NCBI RefSeq assembly: GCF_000699445.3 | Contig: NC_067198.1 | Span: 32,888,536-32,952,535, forward strand | Direction: 5' to 3' | DNA length: 64,000 bases | DNA from: Schistosoma haematobium | Lineage: Eukaryota; Platyhelminthes; Trematoda; Strigeidida; Schistosomatidae | Program-made: the position numbers and the translations under genes | In this document: positions 1-12,740 of the stretch, piece after piece | Position numbering within the stretch: position 1 is the stretch's first letter | Layout of the letters: each line of letters starts with the position of its first letter | Notes under the pieces: generated by a model | The model's database searches: none | The model's input: the letters and a program-made list of their open reading frames with translations, nothing else | What the model was told of the DNA's origin: nothing

Positions 1-1932
1 AGGAACACATTGTGTCGGGAATTAGAAGATATGTAAAGGATGAATAACAACTGGAAAGAATTGTCGAGGATATAGTTTAATACGGAATGCTGGTGGACAA
101 ACGGTGCTACTCCATGAGGGGTAATATATATTCGGATAGTGTAATGTGGAGACGAAGATCATCAGAATTCTTTTTACACTACCCAAATTTATCAAAGGGA
201 TCGATTGCCTCAAATATATATTCATTACCTGTATTCCACCAACATATACTATTATCATCTGACTACTACTGATAATCATCATATTGAATTCATGAATTCG
301 TAGTAGAATTTCATTATTAGTGTAGTTCAGCCATGTTGGTAATGGAAAAATCGGACTGCATGCTAGTTGGATTGTTTTATGAAACTTAGATTATGAACCA
401 CTGAACAGTGATTGGCTCAGTAGTTAAATTGAATTGTTCTTTCTATAACACTGAAATATTCTGAGCTTTATCTCGATGTGTAGTGATGAATGTACAGTTC
501 TGAACTATGACTAACTACAAATAAAACAACTTAATCTCTCTGAATCTATTTTGAAGGTAATGCAGAAAATAATCCAATTTATAAAGAAAGAAAAATAAAC
601 ATCTTCACTCCATCTACTATCTATATCTTTCACCTTAAATCAGTCATTTAAAAAAAGAAAGAAATCGGTAATCTAGAACACAATCATAAAAGCACTATTT
701 TATTAAATAGAAACCCTCTGTATCTCTTTTCATTTCCATATAAATATAAGAGTTATAATAATTTTAAACGTAATCGTTTTTTAAACATCGTTTGTGTGTA
801 TGTATGTGTGTGTGTGTGTATTAAACTGTTTACTTGTTTATTCCACATTCTGTTGTCGTTTTGTTTTCTTTTGTTGAAATGAGTTCATTAAAGTAATCAA
901 CTGAAATGACTTGTTTATGACTCTTTTGTTAGGGATGTTCTATTTTATTTCTCTGTTTATTTATTTATATATCGATATGGATCAATGTGTTGAGATAAAC
1001 GTTGGTTCCATTTGTTGTATTAGAAGAAAAAAAAATGGTAGGCAGATAGATATTTGTCAAACATTTCAGAAAATAAATAAAGATTAACTTAATTTTAAAC
1101 AATAAAGATCTTATCATTTCTTGTGTAGTAAATAAATAATTAAATTAATAATAATAATTTTTAAAAAATTAAGGTTGAAATAAACTGTTTATTCAAGTAT
1201 ACGGTTTAAGTTGAATGGTGACCATGTAGATGTATGAAGCATGTCATTAGTTATGGAAAGATAATTTACCTTATATTCATTGATCTGAAAAGAAGCAAAC
1301 AAAATCTGTATTCGTTTATTTACTTTTAGTATTTGATTAAAACTGAAATCATTCAGTGGAAAGCATAACTTAATGAGAAGTGAGTCATTCTTAATACATA
1401 AATGTATATGACTTAATTCGTTGACATTTCTAATAGAATCTGATAAGTTATTCAATTTTCCAAGTAAAGGTAAACACTAGAAGTAACTTGGTAATGAATC
1501 AATAAATATATTTGAGTTTTCCATTAGAAAAACTAACATAATATTTCTGTTATGAAAGCTAAACATGAGATAATAATCTTTGATGTATACGTCTAGATAC
1601 GTACAGAATTCCAAGAGTAGTTTTTAAATAGTTCACAGAAGGATATCAATGACTTTTTATGCAAATTTATATTACACAGTTAAAGTAATTAAACAGTCAC
1701 GATGAGAACAATCATAAAGATTTTAATGATACATTACTATATTAATCTAGTAAGAACACAAGGTCAAGAGTTCTAGAATTTATTTTCAATGATTGTGTGT
1801 ATGCGAATAAGTAGTTGTTCCAATCACCACAAATAACTCAATGACTAAATGTTCACAGCTTTAAAGAAATATTGAATGCTTAATTTCAGATAAAGAAGAG
1901 TTAGGAAAAAGATATGAAAAAGACAAACAAGA
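1..1932. other. AT-rich intergenic DNA, no gene seen
   Basis: No supported gene or recognised retroelement. A short GT-rich simple repeat lies near 795-820. The longest open frame here (minus, 1189-1455) has strongly AT-driven composition and no recognisable motif. Confidence 0.6.
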
Positions 1933-2020
1933 AAGATGGAGTTGATCTCAAATATGTGATTTAATTGCGCTATATAATTCGAAAAACCTGGTCACACATT
2001 TTTCAGATCAACTCCATCTT
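1933..2020. repeat. 16-bp perfect inverted repeat with 56-bp loop
   Basis: The 16-mer AAGATGGAGTTGATCT (1933-1948) is repeated as its exact reverse complement at 2005-2020. It is too long for chance in so small a span and may be a fold-back relic or a stem in a transcript. No transposon family is recognised. A purine-rich GA tract follows at about 2085-2165. Confidence 0.7.
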
Positions 2021-2336
2021 CTAATCGCTCTATCAAAGTTTATAAAAGGGAGTAATTGCTTTAATCAAGAGAGATGTGAAAAGGGAAAAACGAGCAGGAG
2101 GAGAAGCAGAAGAAAGAGAACACAATGGTGGGAAATAAAGGTGAAAGTTAAGAAGGAAGGAGAAAAAACTTAGAAAATGTAGAAGAGCGTGAAAAGATAA
2201 AATCATCGGAATTCATAATTTCCTGTTTAAGGATTCCATCCTAGCTACTGACAACAAAATAATGAAATATATTCTGGTTTTATAAGCAAAGATGGATTTT
2301 CATTATCAGATAATTATTACCAAAGAGGAATAAATA

Positions 2337-2695
2337 CTCGCTTACTTACTTACTTACGTTTATTACCCTTCATGAAGAAGCATAGTTCACCCACTAGCAT
2401 TCCCCATCCAACTCTGTCCCTGACATTCCTTTCCAGTTGTTTCCAGTTGCTATTCATCCTTTTGATGTCTATTTTCAATTATTGACACTGTGTGTTCTTT
2501 GATCTTGCTCTTTTTCGTTTCCCTTCAGGATTCTGAGTAATCGCTCGCCTCGTGATGTCTTTTCCTAATTTCCTCTTCAGCTGGAATCTAGACTGTTCTC
2601 TCCTACAATAGATGATTGTTGATGGTATTCGACTAACGGACATTCAGCATCTTACGTAGACAATCATTTATAAACACTTGTGCTTTTTTTATTCC
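2337..2695 (-). mobile_element. RTE-clade LINE 3' fragment
   Basis: Same family as the better-preserved copy at 40985-42033: read on the minus strand it is the end of the reverse-transcriptase ORF and the 3' region. The 3' end runs into tandem AAGT units (TTACTTACTTACTTAC on plus, 2344-2357), the usual RTE-type short-repeat tail. It is 5'-truncated and its frame is broken by many substitutions. No convincing target-site duplication was found. Confidence 0.75.
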
Positions 2696-2699
2696 AATG

Positions 2700-3285
2700 A
2701 GTTATATTTTTTTAAATCTACATATCTAATGTTATTATCTAATATTCTCTTTTCTATAAAATGTCTATTTTTTGCTCTAAATATTTTTTAATACTTGATT
2801 TTATTTAGTCTTTACAAAATGGCATGTATCCCAATATTGATTTTTTGCTTCTGGAATATTCTTTTAACCATATTCATCGTTTTCAGATGTAAATCATTCT
2901 GTACAATGGTAGTTTACTTAATTAAATAATCATTGTTGCTTTATCCAAATTTATTGATTATTTTTTATATTACCTTTACATTTGATTGATCCTCTCGTCT
3001 AATCAACCTTTTGTTTTTGTTGTTGATGTTGTTGATAACATATACCAATGTAGTGTTCATTTTTACAAATGAGTCAACTTTATTTATTAAGAACTCAAAT
3101 TAATTTAGATTTTCTAAGTAAAAGAAAATCAACCTAGAGATATTCAAATCTTTAATAAAACAAGAGAATCTTACTTTAATTACAATTTTGGTACTATCAT
3201 GGAAAAATATACTAATTGGTCACATAATATTCTTGTGTTATTCCATTGTATTATTTAAACTTGGTTTAATTTTAATTTGATGATT
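2700..3285. other. AT-rich intergenic DNA
   Basis: Homopolymeric T runs and simple AT sequence only; no gene or repeat family recognised. Confidence 0.55.
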
Positions 3286-3345
3286 TATTTCTCTGAAGAA
3301 GTGGCCTACACTAAGTTACGAAACGTCAAAAAATCTCATTTTTCT
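3286..3345 (+). ncRNA. Hammerhead-like motif, third type (copy 1)
   Basis: In hammerhead order the sequence has CTGAAGA (3293-3299, a CUGANGA box), a possible stem II pairing GTGGC (3301-3305) with GTTAC (3315-3319) including two G-U pairs, GAAA (3320-3323) and cleavage triplet GTC (3325-3327). A-rich sequence after GTC can partly pair with the T-rich upstream flank as stem I. An extra A at 3300 bulges the start of stem II, and stem III would be minimal. Penelope-like elements are known to carry minimal hammerheads; whether this is their end is inferred. A second copy is at 45509-45543. Confidence 0.4.
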
Positions 3346-3892
3346 ACTTATTGGAATAATAAAAATATATTAAATTATTTATAAGAAAATTATTATTTAT
3401 GTACGATTTAAGTGAAATGAATTCTAGAAGTTATGTTACATATTCAAATGATATTATGTTGAGTCAGTTTTGAATTCTAAAAAAATATTTTTATTTTGTT
3501 GTCAGCTATTGAAGTACTGTCAACTTGATCTTTCTTAATCTAGACCATGCCTAGCAACTAATAACATTCAATAACTATATTTTACTACAAATAATAAAAA
3601 CGATGAATAAATAATAAAATTATGCAGTGCATGAAGTTATTTTCTCAATGACATTTATTATAGATCAAATATATTTTTTTATTATTGTTAGCCTTGAGAA
3701 AGATTTACGAACATATAATTGGATAAATAATCACACAATTTATTGATCGGTTGATCGATCGATCAATAAATTAATCAATAGTCTAATAAAATACAAAAAG
3801 AGCAAGTGAGAGCGCACTTTGATGAAACTTTTAAAAATGTGTATATACATATATTATGGATGATTGAGTGATAAGCGTATTTTGTGTTGTAC
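3346..3892. other. AT-rich intergenic DNA with a small palindrome
   Basis: No gene. Near 3739-3770 there is a near-perfect palindrome built on TTTATTGATCG and CGATCAATAAA with short GATC repeats between the arms. Confidence 0.55.
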
Positions 3893-4253
3893 TTTTTTAT
3901 TATATTTATTTATTATTGTTAGCTTTATTCAATATGATATTTTTGATACAATATAGAATTCTCAGCACAAAGTATTTCAACATGTTTCCATTTCTTATTT
4001 CTTAATCGATCCTAACGATAAATATTGAGTGATCGCCAAAAGGATGTTAGCAATTCAGAAATGTACATTATTTTCACTGCACGTACCAGCAACCACAATG
4101 TCTCTAAAAAGTCGTGAAATTTTTAAAAACACACCTGAATAGGTTGTGCAATTAATTGACATAATGATTTGTTGAAACAAACAAGGAAACAGATAACTTG
4201 TTGAAATATATAGATGGAAGGAAGAGGTTGCCCAGATATTCAAGTAGGCCGCC
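3893..4253 (-). mobile_element. ~370-bp AATAAA-tailed retroposon, copy 1 (family E)
   Basis: Shares its full length and both ends with copies at 42475-42850 and 60336-60748. On the minus strand it starts near GGCGGCC, passes a TTGAATATCTGGGC block, and ends in GAATAAAGCTAA followed by an (AAT)/(AAATA) tail, so AATAAA lies a few bases before the tail. This is typical of a poly(A)-signal-ended non-LTR retroposon. No ORF survives. The family name is not known to me. Confidence 0.65.
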
Positions 4254-4737
4254 TATATATTTATTGTCATGTGAAAACACTGTGTAAAAATCACATTTTA
4301 TCAGCAGAAAAATACGCAAGACAACAAATCTCGTTTTTTTTTAAATGTTTATTAATGAAATGAGACAACGATTATCACGATTATAGGTAGTACTACTACT
4401 TCCCTAATAATATAACATATTTGTGATCATGCATTCATTTATTCATAGCCTCTTTTATTCTGTTTTGCAAACACAGACCCTTTCTCTTACACTATAGTAT
4501 TCTTTGGATGAATATCAGACGTATTGTAATCGATAGTGGATTTTTTTCAGTATTTGCCTTTTACATCGTTACGTAATCATGTAGTAAGATTCCAATTTGT
4601 TTTAACAATAAAACCAAACAAATATTGATTTCAATGGTTTAAATATAGTTTGTTATTATTAGAAGGAAAAGAAATCAAATGAAATAAATTACAGTACATG
4701 TAGAAAATTTAATCAGCAACAAAATAGTAATAATAGC

Positions 4738-4769
<32 letters not shown>

Positions 4770-6845
4770 TAACCGGTATTCTTATCAAGTTACATTTGAT
4801 TGTCTATTTCAGTTTCATTATATCTATTAAAACAGTCAAATCAATATAAATAATGACCTACCTAACATACGTTCATTGAAGATGTGTTTCTTTCTTGAAT
4901 AATGGATATTTCAAGAAAAAGGGATGAAAATGTTCAGTGTCACGATTTACAGACATATTTACTTTAACTGTCATATCTTTCCTAAGATCTTTTCCTCAAA
5001 TTTATTTAGATTATTAAAATCCTTATTACATTATTGTACTAAGTGTTGATTATTAATCGATAAACAATTTTATTTATTTAAAAGTACCTAAAAATCCATT
5101 TCATTTGTAAGAGTTTGAATCTTCTCGTTGTTGTTAACGTTAAGAATAAGGTTTTAATCAATTCTTCTTGACATATGTCCATCTTAAGTGGATTATCTCG
5201 ATAATACCATTAAGTCACAGGTTATTAAGTAAAGTTGAATATTAAATGTATACAAGCCAAAAATGACTAATCATAAATTGATATTTAACACTAGTTACAA
5301 TAACAACAGAAAAATTTAGACCATCATTCGTCTTCATCATGCAAACTGATAACTATATGAACTCAATAGCTCGATGGATAACACAATAGGATTTGTCATG
5401 AAAGACATTAAGTTCGTGTCCATGTATAAACAATACAGAGATTCAGATAAATTCAATTGATAAGTCTCAAATAGAAAAGAAAAATTCATATTCTGACTTT
5501 CATTATTACTTTATAGTCCATTTATTTTAAATAAATTATTAAACAATGATTATAACACAGTGTCGAAAAAATGAATATATATTATTATATAAACTAAATC
5601 GTTGATATTTTTATTTCCAAAGCAATTGTGGTTTTAAGTTTACTATTAGTGAAAACAGCTTTCTTTCACTTTTGCTAAAAAAGGACCATAGATGTAACTC
5701 AGTAATTTATTTACATTGTTCGTTAATCTAATTGAATTTATTCATGTTAGAAATTGTACACATGTATTTATTTATTGATTAATTCATAGCAACTACTCTC
5801 TAGTTCAATATATACAAATTTATCTATCGGTCATTTATAACTCAGTATATTTTGATAGAGTTTTTGAATCAGTAGTAAAATTATTAATTGTATTTGTTGT
5901 TTATTTATTTTGTTGTTTCAGTTAAATTTCATTTGAAGACTTGCTCTTTTCCTTACATCTAGCCGTATCAATCTTTGTTCATTTATGCAGGAGTAAGTAA
6001 CTCGTTATGTCCACGTAACACAACAAACAATTATACGAGTATTTTATCATTCTATAACACATTTATTGTTTACTTTGTAATGATTTGAATTGGAAATCGA
6101 TCAGTCTTGATTTGGAAATGTTCATCTTTTAAGAACTGTTTCGATATTGTGATTATATGACACAAGCCGGTGTAAACTAGATGGAATGTATGCTTACTGT
6201 TAAATGATTCAAAAGTAGAATGAATTAACTTCTTGTTATTATATAATATGAAGTTGAATGCCTACTGTTAAGTACTCTCACCATTTCTCATCATTAGTCT
6301 TCAGTGTTTTGGTGTATAAAAAGATCGGTATTATTATTATAGCCTATTTATGTATTAACGATATTATTTTTATAACAATAGTATCACTTCAATCAATATG
6401 TACTACACACCAACCACAACTAAAACAGCTGGTATTTAAAGAACATGAGAATTTTACATATTCGTGAATTTTCTAAGCACAGTGAAATTGTAAACTCTTC
6501 TCACTCTATTTGAGCTGTGGTGGATGTAAGACACAATGATTTATTTTATTACAGACATTGACCAACTGATTCCGTTTAGCAAAAAAACAGTGAATGAATT
6601 TTTGTCTAAATTACTTTAAAGAAGTCAGTTTCATTTATTTGATCCATAATTTAGCGTCCTCATCAAAATGAAGGAAAAAATTGCTGTAAAGTATAAAGGA
6701 CTATACGTTTTATCTATTAATGACCTCTTACCAAAGTTATCTCACTTTTAAATCAGTTGAAGTATAACATCATTGTATATACTTTTTTAAATGGTAACAA
6801 TTACATGTAGCTCAGTTGAACAAGTCTAATGTTAGTATATTTCAA
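4254..6845. other. AT-rich intergenic DNA with (ATT)n microsatellite
   Basis: A (TTA)n tract occupies about 4738-4768. A weak Sm-alpha-like tRNA-related trace (GAACTCAATAGCTCGATGG, 5358-5376) is too decayed to annotate. The 69-codon plus ORF at 6258-6467 has no recognisable motif. Confidence 0.55.
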
Positions 6846-6935
6846 TAATTGAGATCATGAGTCAGTTGAAGCTAGACCACCATGGAAAACCTGGAAGCAC
6901 TGGACGACCGTTTCATCCTAATGTAGTATATTTTT
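6846..6935 (-). mobile_element. Family B hammerhead retroposon, 3' fragment
   Basis: On the minus strand this gives the end of a family B ribozyme (GAAACGG then TCGTCCAGTGC) followed by the family tail (CTTCCAGGTTTTCCATGGTG, then GTCTAGCTTCAACTGACTC and ATGATCTCAA). The tRNA-like promoter and the 5' ribozyme strand are missing, so it cannot self-cleave. Confidence 0.75.
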
Positions 6936-8396
6936 TTATCTGAATAGTTCAGCTGTAAAGTTGTTTTGTAGAGAAATTATTTTTAATTTAAAGATACTGT
7001 ATAAGAGTTTGATTGGTCATAGAAAATCAGAGTGTAACTTATATTTATTTTGATATTATTTTTAAGATATACGATGGGATCTCAGGAGTTAACATCGTAC
7101 CATCCGTTTATTGATTTAGTTTAAGTTTGATGACCCATAATTTTCATTAGCATTAATTAGTTCACATTTTAGCAATCATTCTATTGAATATCAACTTTGA
7201 ACATTCATTATTCTGTATATATTGATGATAGATTATTGTACAAAGGATGCCAGTTAGTTAACATCGATCGTAATCCAACAATTTGATGATAAATAAAACA
7301 AGAACAAAGAACAGTTTGAGAGAGAGAGAGAGGTAAGAAAGAAAAAAAATATCCTCATAAACACTCGATTTAATAAGAAAAATAAGATTATACAATAAAC
7401 TTTTCAAGTGGTTAACACGTTTTCATACATAGAATGATTAGTATATTATACTTTCAAAATATGTTTCTTATAAACAGTTATTTCTAACGTTCTTATACAC
7501 TAACACATTTCTTTCCTACCCCTTTCTTGAAATATATTTTTTTCCTATGAACGAAATTTTTTTATTTTCAAAAACCATATGCTTGTATCACAACATGTAA
7601 ATAATATAAATTGTGGATCAAACACCTACATCCATATGTATATATACACACACACTATAATTTACATAATCAACGTGAGATATGCAAATCAACGTCACTC
7701 CTGTTTCTGATTCACACTAATTCGAGGAGAAAATGACATTTTAAGAGAAGACCATGGAGCAACAACAACAACAAACAGAAATAAACAAATTTCGAATTAT
7801 GAAACTTAAATGATTCAGTAAAGGGAATAAAAATTATGAATTTCAATAAATTTTCCCATCACTTAATCACGAATCACTTCAACTAAACACACATGACTAA
7901 TTGAGAAAATAGTTCACTGAAAATTTTCTATCTAGAAATGATTGGACAGTTCCAAAGAAGCAAATAAGTTAAATGGAATAAACAGGTCAAGATGGATATG
8001 ATAAAGCTAAAAAATAAAATACTTATGACTACTACTAGTTCTAGCTAAAATATGAAAAACTTAGTTCAATTTCCATCTATCTAGTTATATATACTGGGAA
8101 TTTTATACTTCACATATGAAGAATTGAAATTTGAAAAAAAAATAATTTACACACATTCATCTTTCATTCATTGATTTTGTAAGATTTGCTCAAGAAGACA
8201 CTACAAGAATAAACAAATTACACTGAATTATGCTACGAAGTAACTCTCAACTGTTTGTCTTACTTTAAAGTTAACATGGTAAATGGAGAGTTTTACTTTT
8301 CAAGGTGACAGTATATTGTCTATTTCTAATTTGCCAACAATCATGAAACTTTCGTGAGTTTAGAATTTGTTTACAAGAAACTTTTATCTCAAGAGC
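6936..8396. other. AT-rich intergenic DNA
   Basis: No gene. A (GA)n run is at 7316-7331 and a short (CA)n run near 7645-7654. Confidence 0.55.
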
Positions 8397-8505
8397 TTCG
8401 GTCGCACGCGCGAACGTTTAACCTCTAGACCACTGAGCCATTCCAGTGCTTCCAGGTTTTCCATGGTGGTCTGGCTTCAATTGACTCATGATTTAAACTA
8501 TTGAA
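8397..8505 (-). mobile_element. Family B retroposon: inverted tail fused to tRNA A box
   Basis: On the minus strand the order is inverted tail (8440-8505), then GGCTCAGTGGTCTAGAGGTT, a clear tRNA A-box region, then GCGCGTGCGACCGAAG. The B box, ribozyme and normal 3' tail are absent. The join of an inverted tail to the A box is the same architecture seen at 54055-54365, so this looks like the 5' part of such a fold-back element. Confidence 0.7.
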
Positions 8506-8594
8506 ACTTTTTAGCTGTGATTTTATTTCATATCATAATATGCAAATCAAATTTCGCTTAAAAACAATTTTTAACTATTTGAAATAATTTCAAT

Positions 8595-8990
8595 GGTTAA
8601 GACTATGAGTCAGTTGAAGCTAGACCACCATGGAAAACTTGGGAACACTGGGCGACCGTTTCGTCCTATTGTGGAGTTCAACCAGGTCTGTTGTGAGACA
8701 GTAACTCACCGAAGACAATGATGGATGTGTCTCTCAGTCTCGTGGATTATTTGAAGTTAGACATTAACACCGTTGGATGCCGGTTCAGTGGTCTAATGGT
8801 TAAGTGCTCGCGCGCGAACCCAGTAGGTCTTGGGTTCGAATCTCACAGGGGGAGAGATCGTGGATGTGCAATGCTGAGGAGTTCCACAGTAGGATGAAAC
8901 GGCCGTCCAGTGCTTCCAGGTTTTCCATGGTTGTCTAGCTTCAAATGACTCATAGTCTTAACCACTGGAATTACTATTATATCCACAAAA
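8595..8990 (+). mobile_element. Family B hammerhead retroposon with inverted 5' head
   Basis: A minus-oriented piece (8595-8668: tail plus ribozyme 3' half) is joined directly to a plus-oriented element starting AGTTCAACCAGGTCTGTTGT. The plus part has an A box (TCAGTGGTCTAATGGTTAAG), a B box (TGGGTTCGAATCTC, 8831-8844), the hammerhead (8868-8913) and the family tail. Pol III transcription from the internal boxes and reverse transcription by a LINE are what this structure suggests. Confidence 0.85.
8868..8913 (+). ncRNA. Family B hammerhead ribozyme, near-intact
   Basis: CTGAGGA (8874-8880), GAAA (8896-8899) and GTC (8905-8907) are all intact. Stem I pairs GCAATG with CAGTGC with one mismatch. 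Stem II is weakened: G8881 faces U8895 and another pair is a wobble. Stem III is ACGG/CCGT with no real loop, as in schistosome hammerheads. Cleavage would fall after C8907. It may retain slow activity. Confidence 0.7.
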
Positions 8991-10799
8991 ACCATCTGAT
9001 ATTTGAAATAAACTAATAATACTACTAGTAATATTAATAATATTTATAAATACGAAGATTACTAATCTCCGTACATTAATTTATCAAATTAAAATGTTGA
9101 AGAGCGTATAAATCTCCCAGGGAAATCTAACTTTGTCGTGTTCATCACAAGAATTGAACATCCAAAATTTAATCCGTAGTGTTAGTGTTGTTAGTCGCCA
9201 ATGTTGAAAAGCTGTCGATTGGGACAAAACAACTCCCTGGTGTTCTTCCATTTTCAGTGATATTCTAGCTTTTGATAGGTCTTCATATCAGTTACTTTCA
9301 TTATCACATACTATGACAGATTATTAGTTAAACCATCAAGTATTATTTTTTTCCATATAGTGGCTAAATTTTGACAAAATAGGCAACGTGGATTAAAGAA
9401 ATCATCCCAAAAGGATAGAATTAACTGGAGTGAATAACAGAACCGAAACGAAAATGAGATAAGAGGAAGTAGTTTTCCACCTACTTAGGCAACGTTTAGA
9501 ATCTCAATAATTAATTATCCATTTTATCTACTGATGTGTTTCTTTGGGGTTGGGATTTGTATAGACTGAAGATGGTTTTTATTGTAAACTGATGTCAATT
9601 GGAGGATTATTGGAAACCGGAGACTACTAGAAAGTATTTTTCCCTATAATTTACAAATAATCATTAGTAACCATCCATAACTTCAAAGGCCACTAAAAAC
9701 TATTATGATAAAACAATTTCAAATAACTAATTAAACAATACATAATAAATAAACTGTATTCAAGGTTTCATAATCAAGATTCATGTTATTCACAAGTCTG
9801 AATATCTAAACTTAAACGTTAGTTTACTTAATATTAAGAACAGACTGTCTGAACTAATGATGTAGCCATCATTGTTTAATATGCCACATTATTCAATGGT
9901 GATTATTATTTGACCAAAAACATAATGCAGTTTTAATTCTGTTTAAATATGACTGAACGTTGAAAAATGAATTCAGATCATCTGAAAATAGTCTAGACTG
10001 ATAAATCTTAGTACTGATACGTAATCTAAAATAATAAGAGGTTATGAAGCTTCAAATTCTATGATAATCGTTTGTGATTACGCAACATTTACATAATTTA
10101 ACGTCCCTTTGATACTGATGCATAACAAAGAACAGGAGGACTGGAGATTTATTTGACAGATTACAAAGTCTCTTCACTTTGGGGTTGTGGAGATCGTTGA
10201 AATGCTGTTGTTGATCATTGAGTAGAAACCAATTTTTTGTTGTCTACTCTTAGTGCTGATTGGATATAATGTAACTTCTAATCCATTTGATCCGACATCA
10301 CATTACAACTCATTGGATGTTAGAGGATTTAAAGTAATAAGTAGCTTGTAAACCCATCAAGTAGCTAAACTGTAGTATCTGTAACTGTGATAAGTAATGA
10401 CCTGGGTTAGAATGCTATGGTCAACATCTGTTCTTTCAGAAATGCTTTTCTTTACCGGTTCTGGCCAGACTGAAGCCTATGTCTAAGCATTTCTGATGAT
10501 TCCTTTGAATCACTTCAATGATCTAAAGTAACATTTTTTTTGAATTGGCAGTAATTAGTTTAACTGAACAGATCTATTACTCATTTTTATGAACATTTTT
10601 TCAAATATTTCCATACATGTACTCTTTACCTTAAAACAAAATTTCGTGTGAATATTATCTAATATTGATTAATACATAAACGGTTTTTCTATTCTATTTT
10701 GTTGAGGTTTATAAGGTATGAATAAAAAGTATATAATAATGGATTCTAGTTTATATTTATCATTGGAAATCTATGATAGTAAACAATTTCAATGTTTAA
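8991..10799. other. Intergenic DNA, no gene seen
   Basis: No recognised repeat or coding exon. The stretch 9100-9300 is less AT-rich but has no supported ORF. Confidence 0.5.
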
Positions 10800-10990
10800 T
10801 AGTTAAATTCATGAGTCGATGTAAGCTAAACCACCAGTTAAAAACCTGAAAGCACTGAACGGCCGTTTCTTCCTAATATGGGACTCCCATATTAGGAAGA
10901 AACGGCTGTCCAGTGCCTCCAGGTTTTCAATGGTGATCTAGCTTATATTGACCCATGAACTCAACTATTAAAAATCACTACAATCTCCAC
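10800..10990. mobile_element. Family B palindrome: two 3' halves head to head
   Basis: The left arm (10800-10887) is a minus-oriented family B tail plus ribozyme 3' half; the right arm (10888-10990) is the same in plus orientation. The centre is a perfect palindrome around CCTAATATGGGA and TCCCATATTAGG, so the junction is inside stem II. No A or B box is present. Each arm lacks the CUGANGA strand, so neither can cleave alone. Confidence 0.85.
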
Positions 10991-12700
10991 AAACCCCCCA
11001 TTGTAATAATTTCAATCTTGTTCGAGATTGAAAACAAGAATCTTTAGATAAATGTTATATTTAATTTATTCAGTTAATGTTGACTATCAATAAATATATT
11101 AATTAAAAACTGACTTTTTAATCCTAGGTTTTTAACAGTAATCAGACAACAGGTTGTAGTAATTAAGTTTGTATCTTAGCCACTAAGTCGAATGATTCCA
11201 TAATCAGGTAAACTATAATTCTTCTTTTAATGAACGGAAATAGTCAAGAAGAACCTCTATTTTATCTATGTATTTTGTATTTATTGATAATTAGTGTCAA
11301 GAATGAAAATTTCATGAACATTTTACTGCTACATATTACTACTGTTCAAATGGTGATTACTTGATATCAGTCAAGTAACTAACATGAACTATTCTAACAG
11401 AAAATTGTAAAGATAATCTTTACATATTCTCCAGACTAGTTTTATTTTATCGAATATAATAAGACATCTGATTCATTCACAACTCCCCTTTTGTTTAACC
11501 TCACTCAAAGTGAGAGGCCAAAACATGATAAACCGTGCACGTCAAGAGAAATACAAAGGCCTTTCAACACCGTATTATATATATCAGAGGGATAAACCCT
11601 ACTCATTGCTGTGTTAGCCTTCATTCCCAAACATTTACATTTAGTACTATGAAGTTTGAACCATCGTATTTTATTGATAAATAATTGATAGAATAATAAT
11701 TACGTTTTTTATAGATTAATACTGTCGATTGGGATTCTTTTGGATTTGAAACATTGGTACATATAATTAGTGTGTAATGCTGTTTATGTTCTTTGTAATC
11801 AAGCAAATGAAATCCATATAACCACAATGCTTTCAGTGATACCCCTATTAAGGACCATTTATATTTTAGCCATACTATCATTGTCTGGTTATATAAATTA
11901 CTCATTTATTTTTTATACCTTTTCTTAAGTTAAACTGAAGTTACAGGTATTTAAGTGTCAAAATAAAGTAATTTAAGTATTGGACCTTTGTATCTAGATG
12001 TCATCAATACTTTGTTCGTAATGATCAGCCACAAGGAGCCAAATTATTCACATCATATCATGAACTTAGATAAATTGATACCAAGTATTTAAAAGATTAA
12101 AATTCTATCATAAGGTTATAATAATTTGTTTGAAATCAGTTGCTTAATCCTCAAAATCTTTATTTCAAAACACATTATGACCCAATATTGTTTATTGTAG
12201 AGAGGTGACATAATTTCGAAATTTTTCAACCGATAGTCTCCTGTAATTCATTTACAAGTATTGTTCTAAGTTAAGTACATCATGTTGTATCAAATGGCAT
12301 TTCCCTTAATCATATGCTATTTTATTAGCGGGATCTTACATTATTCAAATGCGATAGTTACATGAATTATTACAATTAACCATGTTCAGTTACGTAAAAA
12401 TACCAGGCTTAAACCAAAATTTAAGGAAAATAACGGAGCTTCCAGGGCTCTCAAGCTATGGGTTAAAGCTGTTGTTATCTGCGCAAATTATCACTTTAAA
12501 TGTGATGGATCATGTGGTTCAGCCCAATGCAGCCTGTTATGCTTCCCACCAACCTGCCTTTCGAATGGTACAAGGAAACAGCAAATGAAGTATTCACTCA
12601 GGCTAAATCTCTCCATTTTAATTCGTTAAAATATAGAAGCTCTTATTAAAACATGAATTTGATTGGTTACTATATATTGTCATAGCTTATATGCTTGACA
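10991..12700. other. Intergenic DNA upstream of the MXD-like gene
   Basis: No supported gene. A less AT-rich block at about 11465-11600 could be an old repeat. The small ORFs at 11621-11905 (minus) and 12382-12588 (plus) show no motif; the latter may be promoter-distal flank. Confidence 0.5.
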
Positions 12701-12740
12701 AACGAAATCCGCTTGTTTATCGACTATTTGTAACTAACGT

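Noticed and set aside
1189..1455. 88-codon minus ORF
   Set aside because: Low-complexity AT-driven codon content, no motif, no splice or promoter context.
5335..5450. Sm-alpha-like tRNA trace
   Set aside because: Only a short stretch resembles the family and neither B box nor ribozyme is recognisable.
8821..8850. Possible functional tRNA gene
   Set aside because: A and B boxes are tRNA-like, but no cloverleaf or acceptor stem can be formed and the unit continues into a hammerhead and retroposon tail.
11621..11905. 94-codon minus ORF
   Set aside because: Composition typical of random AT-rich DNA and no recognisable domain or neighbours.
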